Shown: piece by piece, positions 1 to 8,746 of the stretch
Position numbering within the stretch: position 1 is the stretch's first letter
Layout of the letters: every line of letters starts with the position of its first letter
Assembly (NCBI RefSeq): GCF_018271995.1
Contig: NZ_JAGUCO010000001.1
Coordinates: forward strand, 248,001 to 312,000
Source: Carboxylicivirga linearis
GTDB lineage: Bacteria > Bacteroidota > Bacteroidia > Bacteroidales > Marinilabiliaceae
Reading direction: 5' to 3'
Length of the DNA: 64,000 nucleotides
Program-made: the position numbers and the translations under genes
Notes under the pieces: model-generated
The model's input: only the letters and a program-made list of their open reading frames with translations
What the model was told of the DNA's origin: nothing
The model's database searches: none

Positions 1-352
1 CGCTTATCACCACTAATGGGGTAGAATCAACCATTGCATCAGCAATACCTGTTACGGCATTGGTTGCCCCTGGTCCACTTGTAACAAAGCTTACTCCTAC
101 TTTACCAGTTACTCTCGCATATCCCTGAGCTGCATGAATTGCTCCTTGTTCATGACGAACTAAGACATGATGTAATTTGTCGTTGTAATGATATAGAGCA
201 TCATAAACGGGCATGATGGCTCCTCCTGGATATCCAAACAGTAGGTCAACGCCTTCATGCAATAATGATTGAATTACGGCCTCTGAACCATTCATTCTTT
301 GCTTTTTCATTGGATTTGCTTCCTGTGTTTTTGGTTGCGTTTTTGTTTCCAT
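1..352 (-). CDS. ilvB: Acetolactate synthase large subunit, N-terminal part (cut by window edge)
   Basis: The minus-strand frame opens with ATG at 352 and runs off the left edge, giving about 117 residues. It reads as the N-terminal ThDP-binding domain of acetohydroxyacid synthase. It has the [15 protein letters not shown] stretch near residue 40, the catalytic glutamate context [16 protein letters not shown] near 65-80, and the [14 protein letters not shown] motif near 95. The enzyme condenses pyruvate with pyruvate or 2-ketobutyrate in the first common step of Val, Leu and Ile synthesis. It lies 58 bp downstream of ilvD on the same strand, so both should be one transcript under the attenuator upstream of ilvD. 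A second in-frame Met at residue 15 is an alternative start. The catabolic or anabolic form cannot be settled from the fragment, but the ilvD linkage favours anabolic. Confidence 0.93.
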   Translation of the reverse strand, partial: METKTQPKTQEANPMKKQRMNGSEAVIQSLLHEGVDLLFGYPGGAIMPVYDALYHYNDKLHHVLVRHEQGAIHAAQGYARVTGKVGVSFVTSGPGATNAVTGIADAMVDSTPLVVIS

Positions 353-410
353 ATCACTTGAAGTTTTATGGGTGTTTCAAGTGCATTTTAATATGTGCAC
401 CTGTGTTTTT

Positions 411-2240
411 TTAATCAATTAATCTCACTGCGCCTTTATCAGCCGAGCTTACCAGGCTGGAATAAGCTTTTAATGCTTTTGATATGTTCCTGACTCGGTC
501 ACCAGGCTGAAATGCCTTACTTCCTTTTGCTTCTTCTTCCTTGCGGCGTTGAGTCAGTTCTTCGTCTGAGATATTGAGTTCTATTTTGCGATTTGGAATG
601 TCAATGGTAATTGGGTCACCGTCTTTAACAAGAGCAATAGCTCCGCCTGCTGCTGCTTCGGGAGATGCATGTCCGATAGATAAACCGGAAGTACCTCCAG
701 AGAAACGACCATCGGTTAATAAAGCACACTCTTTACCTAAGTGTTTTGATTTAAGGTATGATGTTGGATAAAGCATCTCCTGCATACCCGGTCCTCCTTT
801 AGGTCCTTCGTAACGGATTATAACTACGTCCCCTGATTTTACTTCATCAGATAAGATACCATCAATGGCATCATCCTGTGATTCATATACACGTGCCGTT
901 CCATTAAAAGTAAAGATGGATTCATCCACACCTGCTGTTTTAACAATACATCCTTTCTCGGCAATATTACCAAACAACACGGCTAATCCACCATCCTGAA
1001 AATAGGCGTTTTCTATATCGCGAATACACCCCTTGGCACGGTCTAAATCCAATTCAGCATATTTGGTTTTTTGCGATCCCATGGTAAGGTTAAACATGCC
1101 GGCTGGTGCACTTGAATACACTTCATAAGCTTCTTCAATGGCAGTGCCTGCAGCAACGTCGTAATCTTTTAAGGCATCACCTAAAGTAGGATAATCAACA
1201 CGACTAACATCGGTATGCAATAAACCGCCTCGATTCAACTCAGCCAAGATTCCTAAAATACCACCAGCACGGTTTACATCTTCAATATGATAATGTGAGT
1301 TTGGAGCCACCTTTGACAATACGGGTGATTTACGCGATAAGCGATCGATATCATCCATGGTGAAATCAACACCTGCTTCGTGCGCTATAGCTAATATATG
1401 CAGTACTGTATTGGTTGATCCGCCCATAGCAATATCCAGGGTCATTGCATTCTCAAAAGCTTTATAAGTGGCAATGGAGCGTGGTAAAACTGAATCATCA
1501 CCATCGCGGTAATGTTTATATGTAATATCAACAATTAAGTCAGCAGCTTTTTCAAACAAGCGTTTTCTGTTCTGGTGTGTTGCAACAATAGTTCCGTTAC
1601 CCGGTAATGCTAAACCTAATGCTTCATTTAAGCAGTTCATAGAGTTAGCTGTAAACATTCCGGAACAAGAGCCACATGTAGGACATGCGTTACGCTCTAC
1701 GGCACTTACTTCCTCATCCGAAACGGTATCGTCGGCCGCCATAACCATAGCATCCACTAAATCTAAGGCTTTATCACCCACTTTACCTGCTTCCATTGGT
1801 CCGCCTGATACGAAAATGGTTGGAATATTTAATCGCATAGAAGCCATTAACATTCCCGGAGTAATTTTATCGCAGTTGCTGATACAAACCATGGCATCTA
1901 CTTTATGAGCATTGGCCATGTATTCAACACTGTCGGCGATAATGTCTCGCGATGGCAAAGAATATAACATTCCGTCATGTCCCATAGCTATTCCATCATC
2001 AATTGCAATGGTGTTGAATTCGGCAGCAAAACAGCCATTAGCTTCAATTCTTTTCTTTACCATTTGACCTATGTCGTGCAAATGCACATGCCCCGGAACA
2101 AACTGGGTAAATGAATTTACAACGGCAATAACCGGCTTACCAAAATGATCTTCCTTCATGCCATTGGCTCGCCAAAGACTGCGGGCTCCGGCCATTCGTC
2201 TTCCTTGGGTTGTTGTTGCGCTTCTTAATATTCGTTTCAT
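411..2240 (-). CDS. ilvD: Dihydroxy-acid dehydratase
   Basis: This is a 609-residue IlvD/Edd family protein. It dehydrates 2,3-dihydroxy-isovalerate and 2,3-dihydroxy-3-methylvalerate to the keto acids that precede Val and Ile. Cysteines at 119 and 123 ([13 protein letters not shown]) and at 186, 189 and 192 ([10 protein letters not shown]) supply the iron-sulfur cluster. The N-terminal [12 protein letters not shown] stretch matches the E. coli-type oxygen-sensitive [4Fe-4S] enzyme, which lacks the Cys found there in [2Fe-2S] types. [14 protein letters not shown] near 510 is the usual C-terminal signature. Length is normal. The start at 2240 fits the conserved N-terminus. ilvB follows on the same strand. 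The leader peptide, terminator and promoter upstream indicate control by attenuation through charged branched-chain tRNAs. Confidence 0.97.
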   Translation of the reverse strand: MKRILRSATTTQGRRMAGARSLWRANGMKEDHFGKPVIAVVNSFTQFVPGHVHLHDIGQMVKKRIEANGCFAAEFNTIAIDDGIAMGHDGMLYSLPSRDIIADSVEYMANAHKVDAMVCISNCDKITPGMLMASMRLNIPTIFVSGGPMEAGKVGDKALDLVDAMVMAADDTVSDEEVSAVERNACPTCGSCSGMFTANSMNCLNEALGLALPGNGTIVATHQNRKRLFEKAADLIVDITYKHYRDGDDSVLPRSIATYKAFENAMTLDIAMGGSTNTVLHILAIAHEAGVDFTMDDIDRLSRKSPVLSKVAPNSHYHIEDVNRAGGILGILAELNRGGLLHTDVSRVDYPTLGDALKDYDVAAGTAIEEAYEVYSSAPAGMFNLTMGSQKTKYAELDLDRAKGCIRDIENAYFQDGGLAVLFGNIAEKGCIVKTAGVDESIFTFNGTARVYESQDDAIDGILSDEVKSGDVVIIRYEGPKGGPGMQEMLYPTSYLKSKHLGKECALLTDGRFSGGTSGLSIGHASPEAAAGGAIALVKDGDPITIDIPNRKIELNISDEELTQRRKEEEAKGSKAFQPGDRVRNISKALKAYSSLVSSADKGAVRLID

Positions 2241-2263
2241 TTGATTTTTATGGTTGTTTTGCT

Positions 2264-2300
2264 AAAAAAAAAGCCTTTCTCTATGCTGTGAGAAAGGCTT
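2264..2300 (-). promoter_or_regulatory. ilv attenuator: intrinsic terminator in the leader of ilvD
   Basis: Read on the minus strand, an 11-bp perfect stem (AAGCCTTTCTC, plus-strand 2271-2281, against GAGAAAGGCTT, 2290-2300) with an 8-nt loop is followed by a run of nine T. It sits 24 bp upstream of the ilvD start, so it would stop transcription before the operon. A competing pairing exists: GTGAGAA, encoded at 2334-2340, can pair with TTCTCAC, encoded at 2288-2294, with two more G-C pairs after one mismatch, and this would destroy the terminator. A third pairing, ATTCTC inside the leader codons with GAGAAT, would free the terminator again. This is the classical 1:2 / 2:3 / 3:4 attenuator layout. 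Confidence 0.88.
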
Positions 2301-2345
2301 AATGATATTTTATATTCAATTAACTATACACCATTCTCACGACCC

Positions 2346-2408
2346 TCAGCTAATAATGACTAAGAGAATAATAATAATATCGAGAACGAGTGTCAAGTTG
2401 AATTTCAT
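2346..2408 (-). CDS. ilvL: ilv operon leader peptide (20 aa, BCAA-rich)
   Basis: A minus-strand ORF reads MKFNLTLVLDIIIILLVIIS then TGA. It has six Ile, five Leu and two Val, so 13 of 20 residues are branched-chain, including four consecutive ATT codons. It begins about 18 nt after the predicted transcription start and ends 46 nt before the terminator hairpin that precedes ilvD. Ribosome stalling at the Ile/Leu/Val codons when the charged tRNAs are scarce would favour the antiterminator. No strong Shine-Dalgarno sequence is visible, which is normal in Bacteroidota. The symbol is by analogy with enterobacterial ilvL; homology is not implied. Confidence 0.88.
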   Translation of the reverse strand: MKFNLTLVLDIIIILLVIIS

Positions 2409-2432
2409 CTTTGCTTGTGCTTTTTACGTTAG

Positions 2433-2463
2433 CAAATGTAGAATTGATTTTGGTAACTCCAAA
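2433..2463 (-). promoter_or_regulatory. Promoter of the ilv leader-ilvD-ilvB operon
   Basis: On the minus strand, TTTG (2460-2463) is followed by 19 nt and TACATTTG (2433-2440). This matches the Bacteroidota primary sigma factor pattern TTTG-N19-TAnnTTTG exactly. The predicted start of transcription is about 2426, just upstream of the leader peptide ATG at 2408. Confidence 0.8.
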
Positions 2464-2502
2464 GAAATAATCAAAAAAAATAGAAAAAAAATTACCATCT
2501 GA

Positions 2503-2702
2503 AAGCTAGGAGTAATATTAGCTTATTAATTTTATGTATTTATTTGTGATATTGTGTGGTTCGAAAAAGCTATGTATATAAAAGGACTTTGAGGTGTTAT
2601 TTATAATAGCAGACAGACAGATATTTAGAATGCTTGGTCGGTTTTTTGATAGTGGTTGATTTTAGTAAAAAACTGTAAGTTCAGAATGTTCAACAATATT
2701 TT
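2503..2702. other. Intergenic, no recognised feature
   Basis: AT-rich sequence between the ilv promoter and the 3' end of the exported-protein pair. I see no ORF, strong hairpin or repeat in it. Confidence 0.5.
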
Positions 2703-3488
2703 TTAATGTTTGATCGAAATTGTATCCGTACTCAAAGCTAAAAAATCATCAAAAGCTGCCCCAACCTCAACTAACATATCATATTCCGATAGCTTGGGAT
2801 CAATTTTATGCTTAGTTCTTAAGAATACAATGAATGAATCCAGTTTTGGTCCTTCAAGTTTTGTGAAGTACTGTAAGTTATCTCTTGACGTAATTTTATT
2901 GTAAAGAGCGCATTGCTTTTCTTTGGCTAAAGTATTGGCATACTGCTTTTGATCATTGTTTTTAATTTTACTTACCAGGCTCACAATTGAACCAAGTGAA
3001 GTGCCAAAAGTTCCGCTTTCTGCTTTTTGCTCAGCAAGGGCTCCTCTAACATCTATTGTAAATGGAAGTTTGTATTCGCCTGTTTCTAATAAAGGCATAT
3101 TTGCAACTCTACTTCTAAAGGCAGCATATGATCTAAAGTGCACAACATTTACTTCATCCAGTGCGTAAGTTCTTGGGCTTACTCTCAGAATAAGTGTATC
3201 CGTATTCAGATTGTAATCAGTTAATGACCAACTGTTCAAATCGTACCCCATACATCGAAACAAAAGAGTGTCTGTAGTGGATACATCCATTCTAAAAACT
3301 CCATCATTATTGGTTTCTTTACCCAGGCCAGTTTTACTGTTAGCAATAAAGGCAAAAGGAACTGGTGTATTACTGTTTTCCTCCAGAACTTTAGCCAATA
3401 TGCTTTTGTTGGTTTGGGTTTGAGCAATGCCATTGCTAATAACTACTAAGCAAACCGCCAGTATAATATAGATTCTTTTTCCCTTCAT
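2703..3488 (-). CDS. Exported protein with carboxypeptidase-regulatory-like domain (second of a pair)
   Basis: 261 residues with a signal peptide at 1-22 ending ...NGIAQ. Residues about 28-105 look like a CarboxypepD_reg-like beta-sandwich: an ILAKVLEENSNTPVPFAFI opening, then a GVFRMDV strand and a TLLFRCMGYD strand. This domain is common at the N-terminus of Bacteroidota exported and TonB-linked proteins. The motif YALDEVNVVHF closes the domain, as DEV[NV]V does in TonB-dependent receptor plug boundaries, but no barrel follows. The C-terminal 130 residues are helical with no recognised fold. The gene overlaps its upstream paralogue as TAATG, so the two are translationally coupled. Substrate and partner are unknown. 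Confidence 0.75.
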   Translation of the reverse strand: MKGKRIYIILAVCLVVISNGIAQTQTNKSILAKVLEENSNTPVPFAFIANSKTGLGKETNNDGVFRMDVSTTDTLLFRCMGYDLNSWSLTDYNLNTDTLILRVSPRTYALDEVNVVHFRSYAAFRSRVANMPLLETGEYKLPFTIDVRGALAEQKAESGTFGTSLGSIVSLVSKIKNNDQKQYANTLAKEKQCALYNKITSRDNLQYFTKLEGPKLDSFIVFLRTKHKIDPKLSEYDMLVEVGAAFDDFLALSTDTISIKH

Positions 3489-4264
3489 TATTGGTTCGAT
3501 TCGTTCTGATATTGCTTATATAAATACATTACTTTATTGGTAATGGATGTTTCGTTATCTCCTTCATTAAGAGAGATATTTAGGTTGCAATATATTAAAA
3601 AATTGTCCAGCTCCTGACCTTCAAAAGAGGTTATTTTCTGAACCAGTTCTCTGGTTAGACGACTTCTTATCTTATCTTCCTGCACTTGCTTTAGCGATTT
3701 TACTCTTTGTCGTTCTTTTGGGCTCGCATAGTAATAGATAAAGTTGACTGGTTGAAATATGGCTGCAATAATGGGAGGCTTTTCATTATATATTGGTCTG
3801 GCGTGAGCTAAAGAGTCGAAGGGCTTAGTGTTGCGAAATGACGGATCCAACTCCTTTTGTTTTTCACGTATCTCAACTAATTTATCTGTAAATTGATGGT
3901 ATTCTTTAAATGCGGAGACATTCACTTCATCTAATTCATAGTGAATAGGCTGAAGTTTGATTATTTTAATTTCTGAATCCTGATTTAGCAATGAGTCTAA
4001 ATAAATTATTTTAGAGATATAACCAAGTGCTAATACCTTAATGCTATCTCCGGCAGGAAAGTTAACTTTAAATGTGCCCAGTGAATCGCACGCAAACATT
4101 AAGCTGCGTTTGTAACTTCCAACTTGTGTATTGGGAATAGGTTCGTTGCTTTTGGCGTCAACTACCCTCCCGTGAATCCAATTCTCGTATTTATGCTGAG
4201 CATTTATTTGTATGCTTAAAAATAATAGAATATAGATAAGCGTAAATAGTAAATTTATTCTCAT
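3488..4264 (-). CDS. Exported protein with carboxypeptidase-regulatory-like domain (first of a pair)
   Basis: 258 residues, signal peptide 1-22 ending ...QINAQ. It has the same architecture as the gene downstream. A CarboxypepD_reg-like domain (IHGRVVDAKSNEPIPNTQV, then GTFKVNF and IKVLALGYISK) ends at YELDEVNVSAF. A charged helical region of about 140 residues follows (FTDKLVEIREKQKELD..., TRELVQKITSFEGQELDNF). Both paralogues end their shared part with a FEGQELDNFLIYCNLN / LEGPKLDSFIVFLRT stretch, which points to an ancient duplication. The stop codon overlaps the next start by one base. No function is known; envelope location is inferred from the signal peptide. Confidence 0.75.
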   Translation of the reverse strand: MRINLLFTLIYILLFLSIQINAQHKYENWIHGRVVDAKSNEPIPNTQVGSYKRSLMFACDSLGTFKVNFPAGDSIKVLALGYISKIIYLDSLLNQDSEIKIIKLQPIHYELDEVNVSAFKEYHQFTDKLVEIREKQKELDPSFRNTKPFDSLAHARPIYNEKPPIIAAIFQPVNFIYYYASPKERQRVKSLKQVQEDKIRSRLTRELVQKITSFEGQELDNFLIYCNLNISLNEGDNETSITNKVMYLYKQYQNESNQ

Positions 4265-4420
4265 TGGTTGGGGTAATTACCTATACAAGATAATGCAAAT
4301 TGTTTTTGTAGGGTTGCCTGATAATTGAATTAATTGTTTTTGAACGCTAAGCAATAAGTTTTAAAATATTAACATCAATGGATGAATTGGTTAAAATCAG
4401 ACGAAGTAGTCCTTTTAGGG

Positions 4421-4450
4421 TTGATTACTTATTTATAAGCTTTATTTTTG
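4421..4450 (+). promoter_or_regulatory. Promoter of dapD
   Basis: TTG at 4421-4423, a 19-nt spacer and TATTTTTG at 4443-4450 match the Bacteroidota TTTG-N19-TAnnTTTG pattern. The predicted start of transcription is near 4457, about 20 nt before the dapD ATG. Confidence 0.7.
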
Positions 4451-4475
4451 CAGCAAAATTTTAAAGTCATCAAAT

Positions 4476-5291
4476 ATGAGCGATTTGAAAAATATGATTG
4501 AACAAGCTTGGGAAGACCGAAGCTTATTAAATAATGCTGAAACTGTTGAAGCAATTAAAACAGTAGTTGAAAAACTAGATAAAGGTGAGTTGCGCACCGC
4601 TGAGCCAAATGGCGACGAGTGGATTGTAAATGAGTGGGTGAAAAAAGCTGTAATCTTATATTTCCCAACTCAAAAAATGGAAACTATTGAAGTGGGACCC
4701 TTTGAATTTCATGATAAAATTGCCTTGAAGAAGGATTATCAGAAATTAGGTGTACGCGTAGTTCCTCATGCCGTAGCACGTTATGGAGCATTTATTGAAA
4801 GTGGAGTTGTTATGATGCCTTCATATGTAAATATTGGTGCGCATGTAGAAACTGGAACAATGGTGGATACCTGGGCAACGGTTGGTAGTTGTGCTCAGAT
4901 TGGTAAGAATGTTCACTTAAGTGGTGGTGTTGGTATTGGAGGTGTTTTGGAGCCTGTTCAGGCTGCACCGGTAATTATTGAAGATGATGCTTTTATCGGA
5001 TCGCGTTGTATTGTGGTAGAAGGTTGTCGTGTGGGTAAAGAAGCTGTGTTGGGTGCCAATGTTGTATTGACAGGATCAACTAAGATAATTGATGTTACAG
5101 GTGATGAGCCGATTGAATATAAAGGATATGTTCCTCCTCGTTCTGTAGTTATCCCAGGTTCATATACTAAGAAATTCCCTGCCGGAGATTTTCAGGTTCC
5201 GGCTGCCTTAATTATTGGTAAGCGTAAAGAATCAACGGATAAGAAAACTTCGTTAAACGATGCATTACGCGAAAATAATGTAGCTGTTTAA
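4476..5291 (+). CDS. dapD: 2,3,4,5-tetrahydropyridine-2,6-dicarboxylate N-succinyltransferase
   Basis: 271 residues, the normal DapD length. The enzyme transfers succinyl from succinyl-CoA to tetrahydrodipicolinate in the meso-diaminopimelate/lysine pathway. An N-terminal helical domain (1-100) is followed by a left-handed beta-helix of hexapeptide repeats at about 105-220 (ARYGAFIESGVVMMPSYVNIG, AHVETGTMVDTWATVGSCAQIG). The GGVGIGGVLEP loop and FIGSRCIVVEG are DapD signatures. The gene is flanked by its own promoter and terminator, so it is monocistronic. It makes the lysine precursor close to the kamA-ablB genes that consume lysine, but no shared transcript is indicated. Confidence 0.97.
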   Translation: MSDLKNMIEQAWEDRSLLNNAETVEAIKTVVEKLDKGELRTAEPNGDEWIVNEWVKKAVILYFPTQKMETIEVGPFEFHDKIALKKDYQKLGVRVVPHAVARYGAFIESGVVMMPSYVNIGAHVETGTMVDTWATVGSCAQIGKNVHLSGGVGIGGVLEPVQAAPVIIEDDAFIGSRCIVVEGCRVGKEAVLGANVVLTGSTKIIDVTGDEPIEYKGYVPPRSVVIPGSYTKKFPAGDFQVPAALIIGKRKESTDKKTSLNDALRENNVAV

Positions 5292-5346
5292 TTTTCGATT
5301 AATAGATTTATATTGGGCCAATAACTGGCTTAATCAAGAAATATAA

Positions 5347-5377
5347 AACCGTTGGGCTTACGCTTGGCGGTTTTTTT
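5347..5377 (+). terminator. Terminator of dapD
   Basis: Arms AACCGTTGGGC (5347-5357) and GCTTGGCGGTT (about 5362-5372) form an 11-bp stem with several G-U pairs and a 4-nt loop, followed by a T-run through 5377. Confidence 0.8.
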
Positions 5378-5427
5378 GTGTGATATTTTTAAAGGAAAAA
5401 CATTATTTTTGCATCAAATACCTGATT

Positions 5428-5925
5428 ATGGATACTAATGATATTTTAATTAAGATTAGAAAGATCGTTCGGTCTGTTGACATTGAATCAAAAAAGATTC
5501 AAAAAGAATATGGTGTAAGTATTCCACAGGTACTTTGTCTTAACTTTCTGCACGATTCTCCTAATTACCAGGCTACACAAGGTGAGATTCGTAAGTTCTT
5601 AAATTTAAACTCCTCAACAGTTAGCGGTATCATAAACAGACTGGAAAAGAAAGGCTATTTGGCTCGTTTGCCCAAAACTGGTGATAAAAGGGTTGTAAAT
5701 ATTGCTTTAACTTCGGCAGGTGATACTTTGTTGGATAGGATTCCGGCACTACTGCACGAGCAATTATCCGAAAAGCTTCAAAATTTGGAACCATCCGAAT
5801 TTAAAAAAGTGGAGGATAGTTTAGATACCTTAGTAACACTTCTTGATATTGAAAAAATTGAAGCATCTCCTTTATTCACAATGGATATCAGCCTCGAGAA
5901 TAACGAGGATGAAGTGCTTGAATAA
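5428..5925 (+). CDS. MarR-family transcriptional regulator
   Basis: 165 residues from ATG 5428. An upstream in-frame start at 5380 would lie before the likely -7 box TATTTTTG at 5404-5411, so 5428 is preferred. A winged helix-turn-helix runs from about 45 to 115 (TQGEIRKFLNLNSSTVSGIINRLEKKGYL then RLPKTGDKRVVNIALT for the wing). Flanking helices suit dimerisation. It precedes kamA by about 250 bp on the same strand. Control of the kamA-ablB operon, perhaps in response to salt, is plausible from position only; no ligand can be inferred. The acidic tail (ENNEDEVLE) is unremarkable. Confidence 0.88.
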   Translation: MDTNDILIKIRKIVRSVDIESKKIQKEYGVSIPQVLCLNFLHDSPNYQATQGEIRKFLNLNSSTVSGIINRLEKKGYLARLPKTGDKRVVNIALTSAGDTLLDRIPALLHEQLSEKLQNLEPSEFKKVEDSLDTLVTLLDIEKIEASPLFTMDISLENNEDEVLE

Positions 5926-6178
5926 TCATAAATTTTAATTAAGAATCTTTTAAAATAATCTGAATATCTTCATTTTGTTTTAGAATTGTTATTTTCTTTT
6001 CCTAATTTTGTTCGCATAGAAACTAAATACACTTCAGGCTATCAAATTTAGTATTATTCATTAATAATTACAGTCGGTAAAACCCAGAAAATCCGACTTT
6101 TCAAAAAATCATTTTATTAACCTTTTGTATATTTTTGCCTGAAAAGTGTTGTATACAAAAAGACAAGAAGAATATTCT

Positions 6179-7495
6179 ATGATTTACAACAGCGCACAAA
6201 AAGAGATTGCAAATAAGATTGCTACATCATCAAAGCTTTCTAATTGGAAGGATTGGAGATGGCAATTGAAACATTCAATAAGATCACTGGAGAAATTTGA
6301 ATTCTTAACCGGAATTAAGTTTGATGATACTGAAAGAAAGGAGTTAGAGAAAACATTTGAGAAATTCCCCTTATCCATCACTCCTTATTATTTGTCGTTA
6401 ATTGATAAAAGTAACTTTCGACACGACCCCGTTTTTAAGCAGTCTTTTGGGAGTGTTGATGAGCTAACTACTTTGCAATCAGAATTGGAAGATCCATTGT
6501 CGGAAGATAAAGACAGTCCGGTAAGAGGCATTACTCATCGCTATCCCGATCGTGTTTTATTTCATGTAAGTAATGTTTGTTCAATGTATTGCCGTCACTG
6601 TACTCGTAAGCGTAAAGTGGGTGATGTGGACTTTGTTCCATCATACGATGAATTGAAGGAGGGAATTGAGTACATTAAAAGAACACCTCAGGTGCGCGAC
6701 GTATTATTATCGGGTGGCGACCCTTTTATGTTACCCGACGATAAGATTGATTGGTTGCTATCTGAAATAACAAAAATACCACATGTAGAATTAGTTCGTA
6801 TAGGAACTAGAATGCCTGTTGTATTACCTTATAGAATCACGGATGAGTTGATTTCGATATTGAAAAAATACCAGCCTGTTTGGATTAACACGCATTTTAA
6901 CCATCCAAATGAAATCACTGCCTCTGCAAAAGAGGCTATAAGAAAATTAGCTGACGGAGGTTTCCCATTAGGTAATCAGTCGGTATTGTTGGCTGATGTT
7001 AATGATTGTCCGCGTATTATGAAAACCTTATTGCATAAGTTGGTTAAAAACCGTGTACGTCCGTACTATCTATACCAATGTGATTTATCAGAAGGACTAT
7101 CTCATTTCCGTACTCCAATCGGAAAAGGAATTGAAATTATGGAAAGTCTTGTGGGGCATACCAGTGGATTTGCTCGTCCAACCTATGTGATTGATGCTCC
7201 TGGTGGAGGAGGTAAAATTCCGGTTATGCCTAATTATATTATTTCGTGGTCGACTAATAAGGTGGTGCTTAGAAATTATGAAGGGGTGATTACAACCTAT
7301 AAAGAGCCGGATAGCTACGAGCCAAAGATGTGTGATAGAAATTGCGAGGAATGCGATTTGGAACTAAAAATATCTGAGAAGGATGAAGAATTGGAAGCTG
7401 TTGGTATTGAAAAGCTACTGGCTGATAACGATGATACAATTTCGTTAGTTCCGGAGAATAATGAACGTTTTCAAAGGAGGGATGATAATGAGTGA
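6179..7495 (+). CDS. kamA: Lysine 2,3-aminomutase
   Basis: 438 residues from ATG 6179. This radical-SAM, PLP-dependent enzyme converts L-lysine to L-beta-lysine. The radical-SAM motif CSMYCRHC places Cys at 134, 138 and 141. The [10 protein letters not shown] motif follows near 175, and DAPGGGGK near 340 carries the PLP lysine. The C-terminal CDRNCEECD cluster (about 390-400) is typical of KamA/AblA and binds zinc in the clostridial enzyme. A GTG start at 6146 is possible but lies about 9 nt after a -7-like TATTTTTG (6130-6137), so 6179 fits better. ablB overlaps the 3' end by 8 bp, which indicates the N-acetyl-beta-lysine osmolyte route and not lysine fermentation. Confidence 0.95.
   Translation: MIYNSAQKEIANKIATSSKLSNWKDWRWQLKHSIRSLEKFEFLTGIKFDDTERKELEKTFEKFPLSITPYYLSLIDKSNFRHDPVFKQSFGSVDELTTLQSELEDPLSEDKDSPVRGITHRYPDRVLFHVSNVCSMYCRHCTRKRKVGDVDFVPSYDELKEGIEYIKRTPQVRDVLLSGGDPFMLPDDKIDWLLSEITKIPHVELVRIGTRMPVVLPYRITDELISILKKYQPVWINTHFNHPNEITASAKEAIRKLADGGFPLGNQSVLLADVNDCPRIMKTLLHKLVKNRVRPYYLYQCDLSEGLSHFRTPIGKGIEIMESLVGHTSGFARPTYVIDAPGGGGKIPVMPNYIISWSTNKVVLRNYEGVITTYKEPDSYEPKMCDRNCEECDLELKISEKDEELEAVGIEKLLADNDDTISLVPENNERFQRRDDNE
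7473..7480 (+). promoter_or_regulatory. Strong Shine-Dalgarno deciding the ablB start
   Basis: AAAGGAGG lies 7 nt before ATG 7488 and inside the kamA coding end. Strong SD sequences are rare in this window. Its spacing selects 7488 over ATG 7482 (1 nt away) and over the in-frame upstream start at 7461. Confidence 0.7.
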
Positions 7496-8327
7496 TACCA
7501 TTGAAGTAATGGGACAAAAGTCCTTAATTCAACATGGAAAACACAATAATAGAATATATTTAATGAAATTAGACTTGCAGGAGGCAGAGCAGGTAATTGA
7601 TCAGCTCTCCGATCTTGCTCGTCAATATGGATATACCAAAATATTTTGCAAAGTACCTAAGCAGGTTGCTCCTTTGTTTATAGCAGATGGTTACCTGATG
7701 GAGGGACAAATACCACATTTTTATGAAGGTGAAAACGATGTTTGCTTTATGGCTAAGTTTCTTAGTTCAGATCGTATCCTTCATATCGAAAAAGATCAAT
7801 TGAGTGAATTAAGTTCTTTGCTTCAGGAAAATCCGGGTTCGAAACTAAACTTCGATTCCAGAGCTTCGGAATATGAAGTTAGAAGACTGACCGAAGATGA
7901 TGTTGATGAGATTGTAGGTATTTACAAGGAGGTATTTAAGACTTATCCTTTTCCTATTCATGATCCGGAATACATTCGTCAAACCATGACAGAGAATGTA
8001 CAGTATTATGGAGCTGTTAAAGATGGGGTAATAGGGGCCTTGGCGTCATCAGAAATTGATTTTAAAGGTAAGAATGCTGAAATGACAGACTTTGCCACAG
8101 GAGGTATTCATAGAGGTAATGGTTTATCAACAATGCTGTTATCGGCAATGGAAAAGGAAATGAAGAAGCAGGGAATATTCACCTTGTATACCATCGCCAG
8201 ACTTAACTCAGTTCCGATGAACAAAACCTTTATCAGAGCCGGTTATACCTATTCTGGTACGCTGGTGAAGAATACCAATATTGCAGGTACTATTGAAAGT
8301 ATGAACGTATATTTTAAACACATATAA
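7488..8327 (+). CDS. ablB: Beta-lysine N6-acetyltransferase
   Basis: 279 residues. This GNAT enzyme acetylates beta-lysine to N-epsilon-acetyl-beta-lysine, a compatible solute known from methanogens and some bacteria. The N-terminal half (about 1-130) is the AblB-specific region ([32 protein letters not shown]-like). The C-terminal half (about 135-279) is a GNAT fold: [20 protein letters not shown] as beta1-alpha1, the acetyl-CoA loop region [17 protein letters not shown] near 205-220, and a final [15 protein letters not shown] segment. Coupling to kamA by an 8-bp overlap is the usual ablAB arrangement. The strong SD fixes the start. Confidence 0.92.
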   Translation: MSDTIEVMGQKSLIQHGKHNNRIYLMKLDLQEAEQVIDQLSDLARQYGYTKIFCKVPKQVAPLFIADGYLMEGQIPHFYEGENDVCFMAKFLSSDRILHIEKDQLSELSSLLQENPGSKLNFDSRASEYEVRRLTEDDVDEIVGIYKEVFKTYPFPIHDPEYIRQTMTENVQYYGAVKDGVIGALASSEIDFKGKNAEMTDFATGGIHRGNGLSTMLLSAMEKEMKKQGIFTLYTIARLNSVPMNKTFIRAGYTYSGTLVKNTNIAGTIESMNVYFKHI

Positions 8328-8331
8328 AATC

Positions 8332-8496
8332 ATGTCTAAAACACTATGCCCTTACGCAAAAGATTGTCCTGTATTCAAGGGAAAAGAGGATACGGGAAAA
8401 GTACCGTTAAACATTTATCGAAATGTGTTTTGTTACAGAGGCATGGGTGGATGGACTAACTGTAGTACTTATAATAATAACTCAAAAACAGATTAA
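8332..8496 (+). CDS. Small four-cysteine protein (54 aa), function unknown
   Basis: ATG 8332 opens a 54-codon ORF, 4 bp after the ablB stop and 3 bp before the next gene, so it is embedded in the operon. The peptide starts MSKTLCPYAKDCPVF and later has NVFCYRGMGGWTNCSTY. Its four Cys are at about 6, 12, 34 and 44. The C-x5-C-P and late C-x9-C pairs suggest one metal or Fe-S site. The pattern recalls short Cys4 proteins seen beside redox and regulatory genes in many bacteria, but I cannot name a family. Coding is supported by the tight spacing on both sides and the conserved-looking Cys/aromatic pattern. No signal peptide. Confidence 0.7.
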   Translation: MSKTLCPYAKDCPVFKGKEDTGKVPLNIYRNVFCYRGMGGWTNCSTYNNNSKTD

Positions 8497-8499
8497 TTA

Positions 8500-8727
8500 A
8501 TGGCAGAAAAAAAACTTCTAAAATTATCGACGATTCCAGAGAGAGAGAAAAGAGTTTTAAAGTTTTTACATGAAAACGGAAGCTGTATGTATGGAAATAT
8601 TTTTAAGGAATTAAAGATCCCTCCAACTAAAGGTTCCGAAATCATTTTGTCATTGACTTACAAAGGGTATATTAAAAATGTGGGTAAAACTTCACATTAT
8701 CAATTGGATGTAGAGTTGCAGAATTGA
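8500..8727 (+). CDS. Small winged-helix-like protein
   Basis: 75 residues. The sequence is almost one helix-turn-helix unit: EREKRVLKFLHENGSCMYG, then IFKELKIPPTKGSEIILSL as the turn and recognition helix, then KGYIKNVGKTSHYQL as a beta-wing. The size suits a stand-alone DNA-binding module or a partner of the Cys4 protein encoded 3 bp upstream. No effector domain is present. It sits inside the kamA-ablB run, so a local regulator is plausible; that is inferred from position only. Confidence 0.72.
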   Translation: MAEKKLLKLSTIPEREKRVLKFLHENGSCMYGNIFKELKIPPTKGSEIILSLTYKGYIKNVGKTSHYQLDVELQN

Positions 8728-8746
8728 GAAAATAAAAATTTAAGGG

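Noticed and set aside
5380-5427. Longer N-terminus for the MarR gene
   Set aside because: It would begin before the likely -7 box at 5404-5411.
6072-6098. AGTCGG/CCGACT stem-loop as terminator of the MarR gene
   Set aside because: Only 6 bp with a 15-nt loop and no clear T-run; too weak to call.
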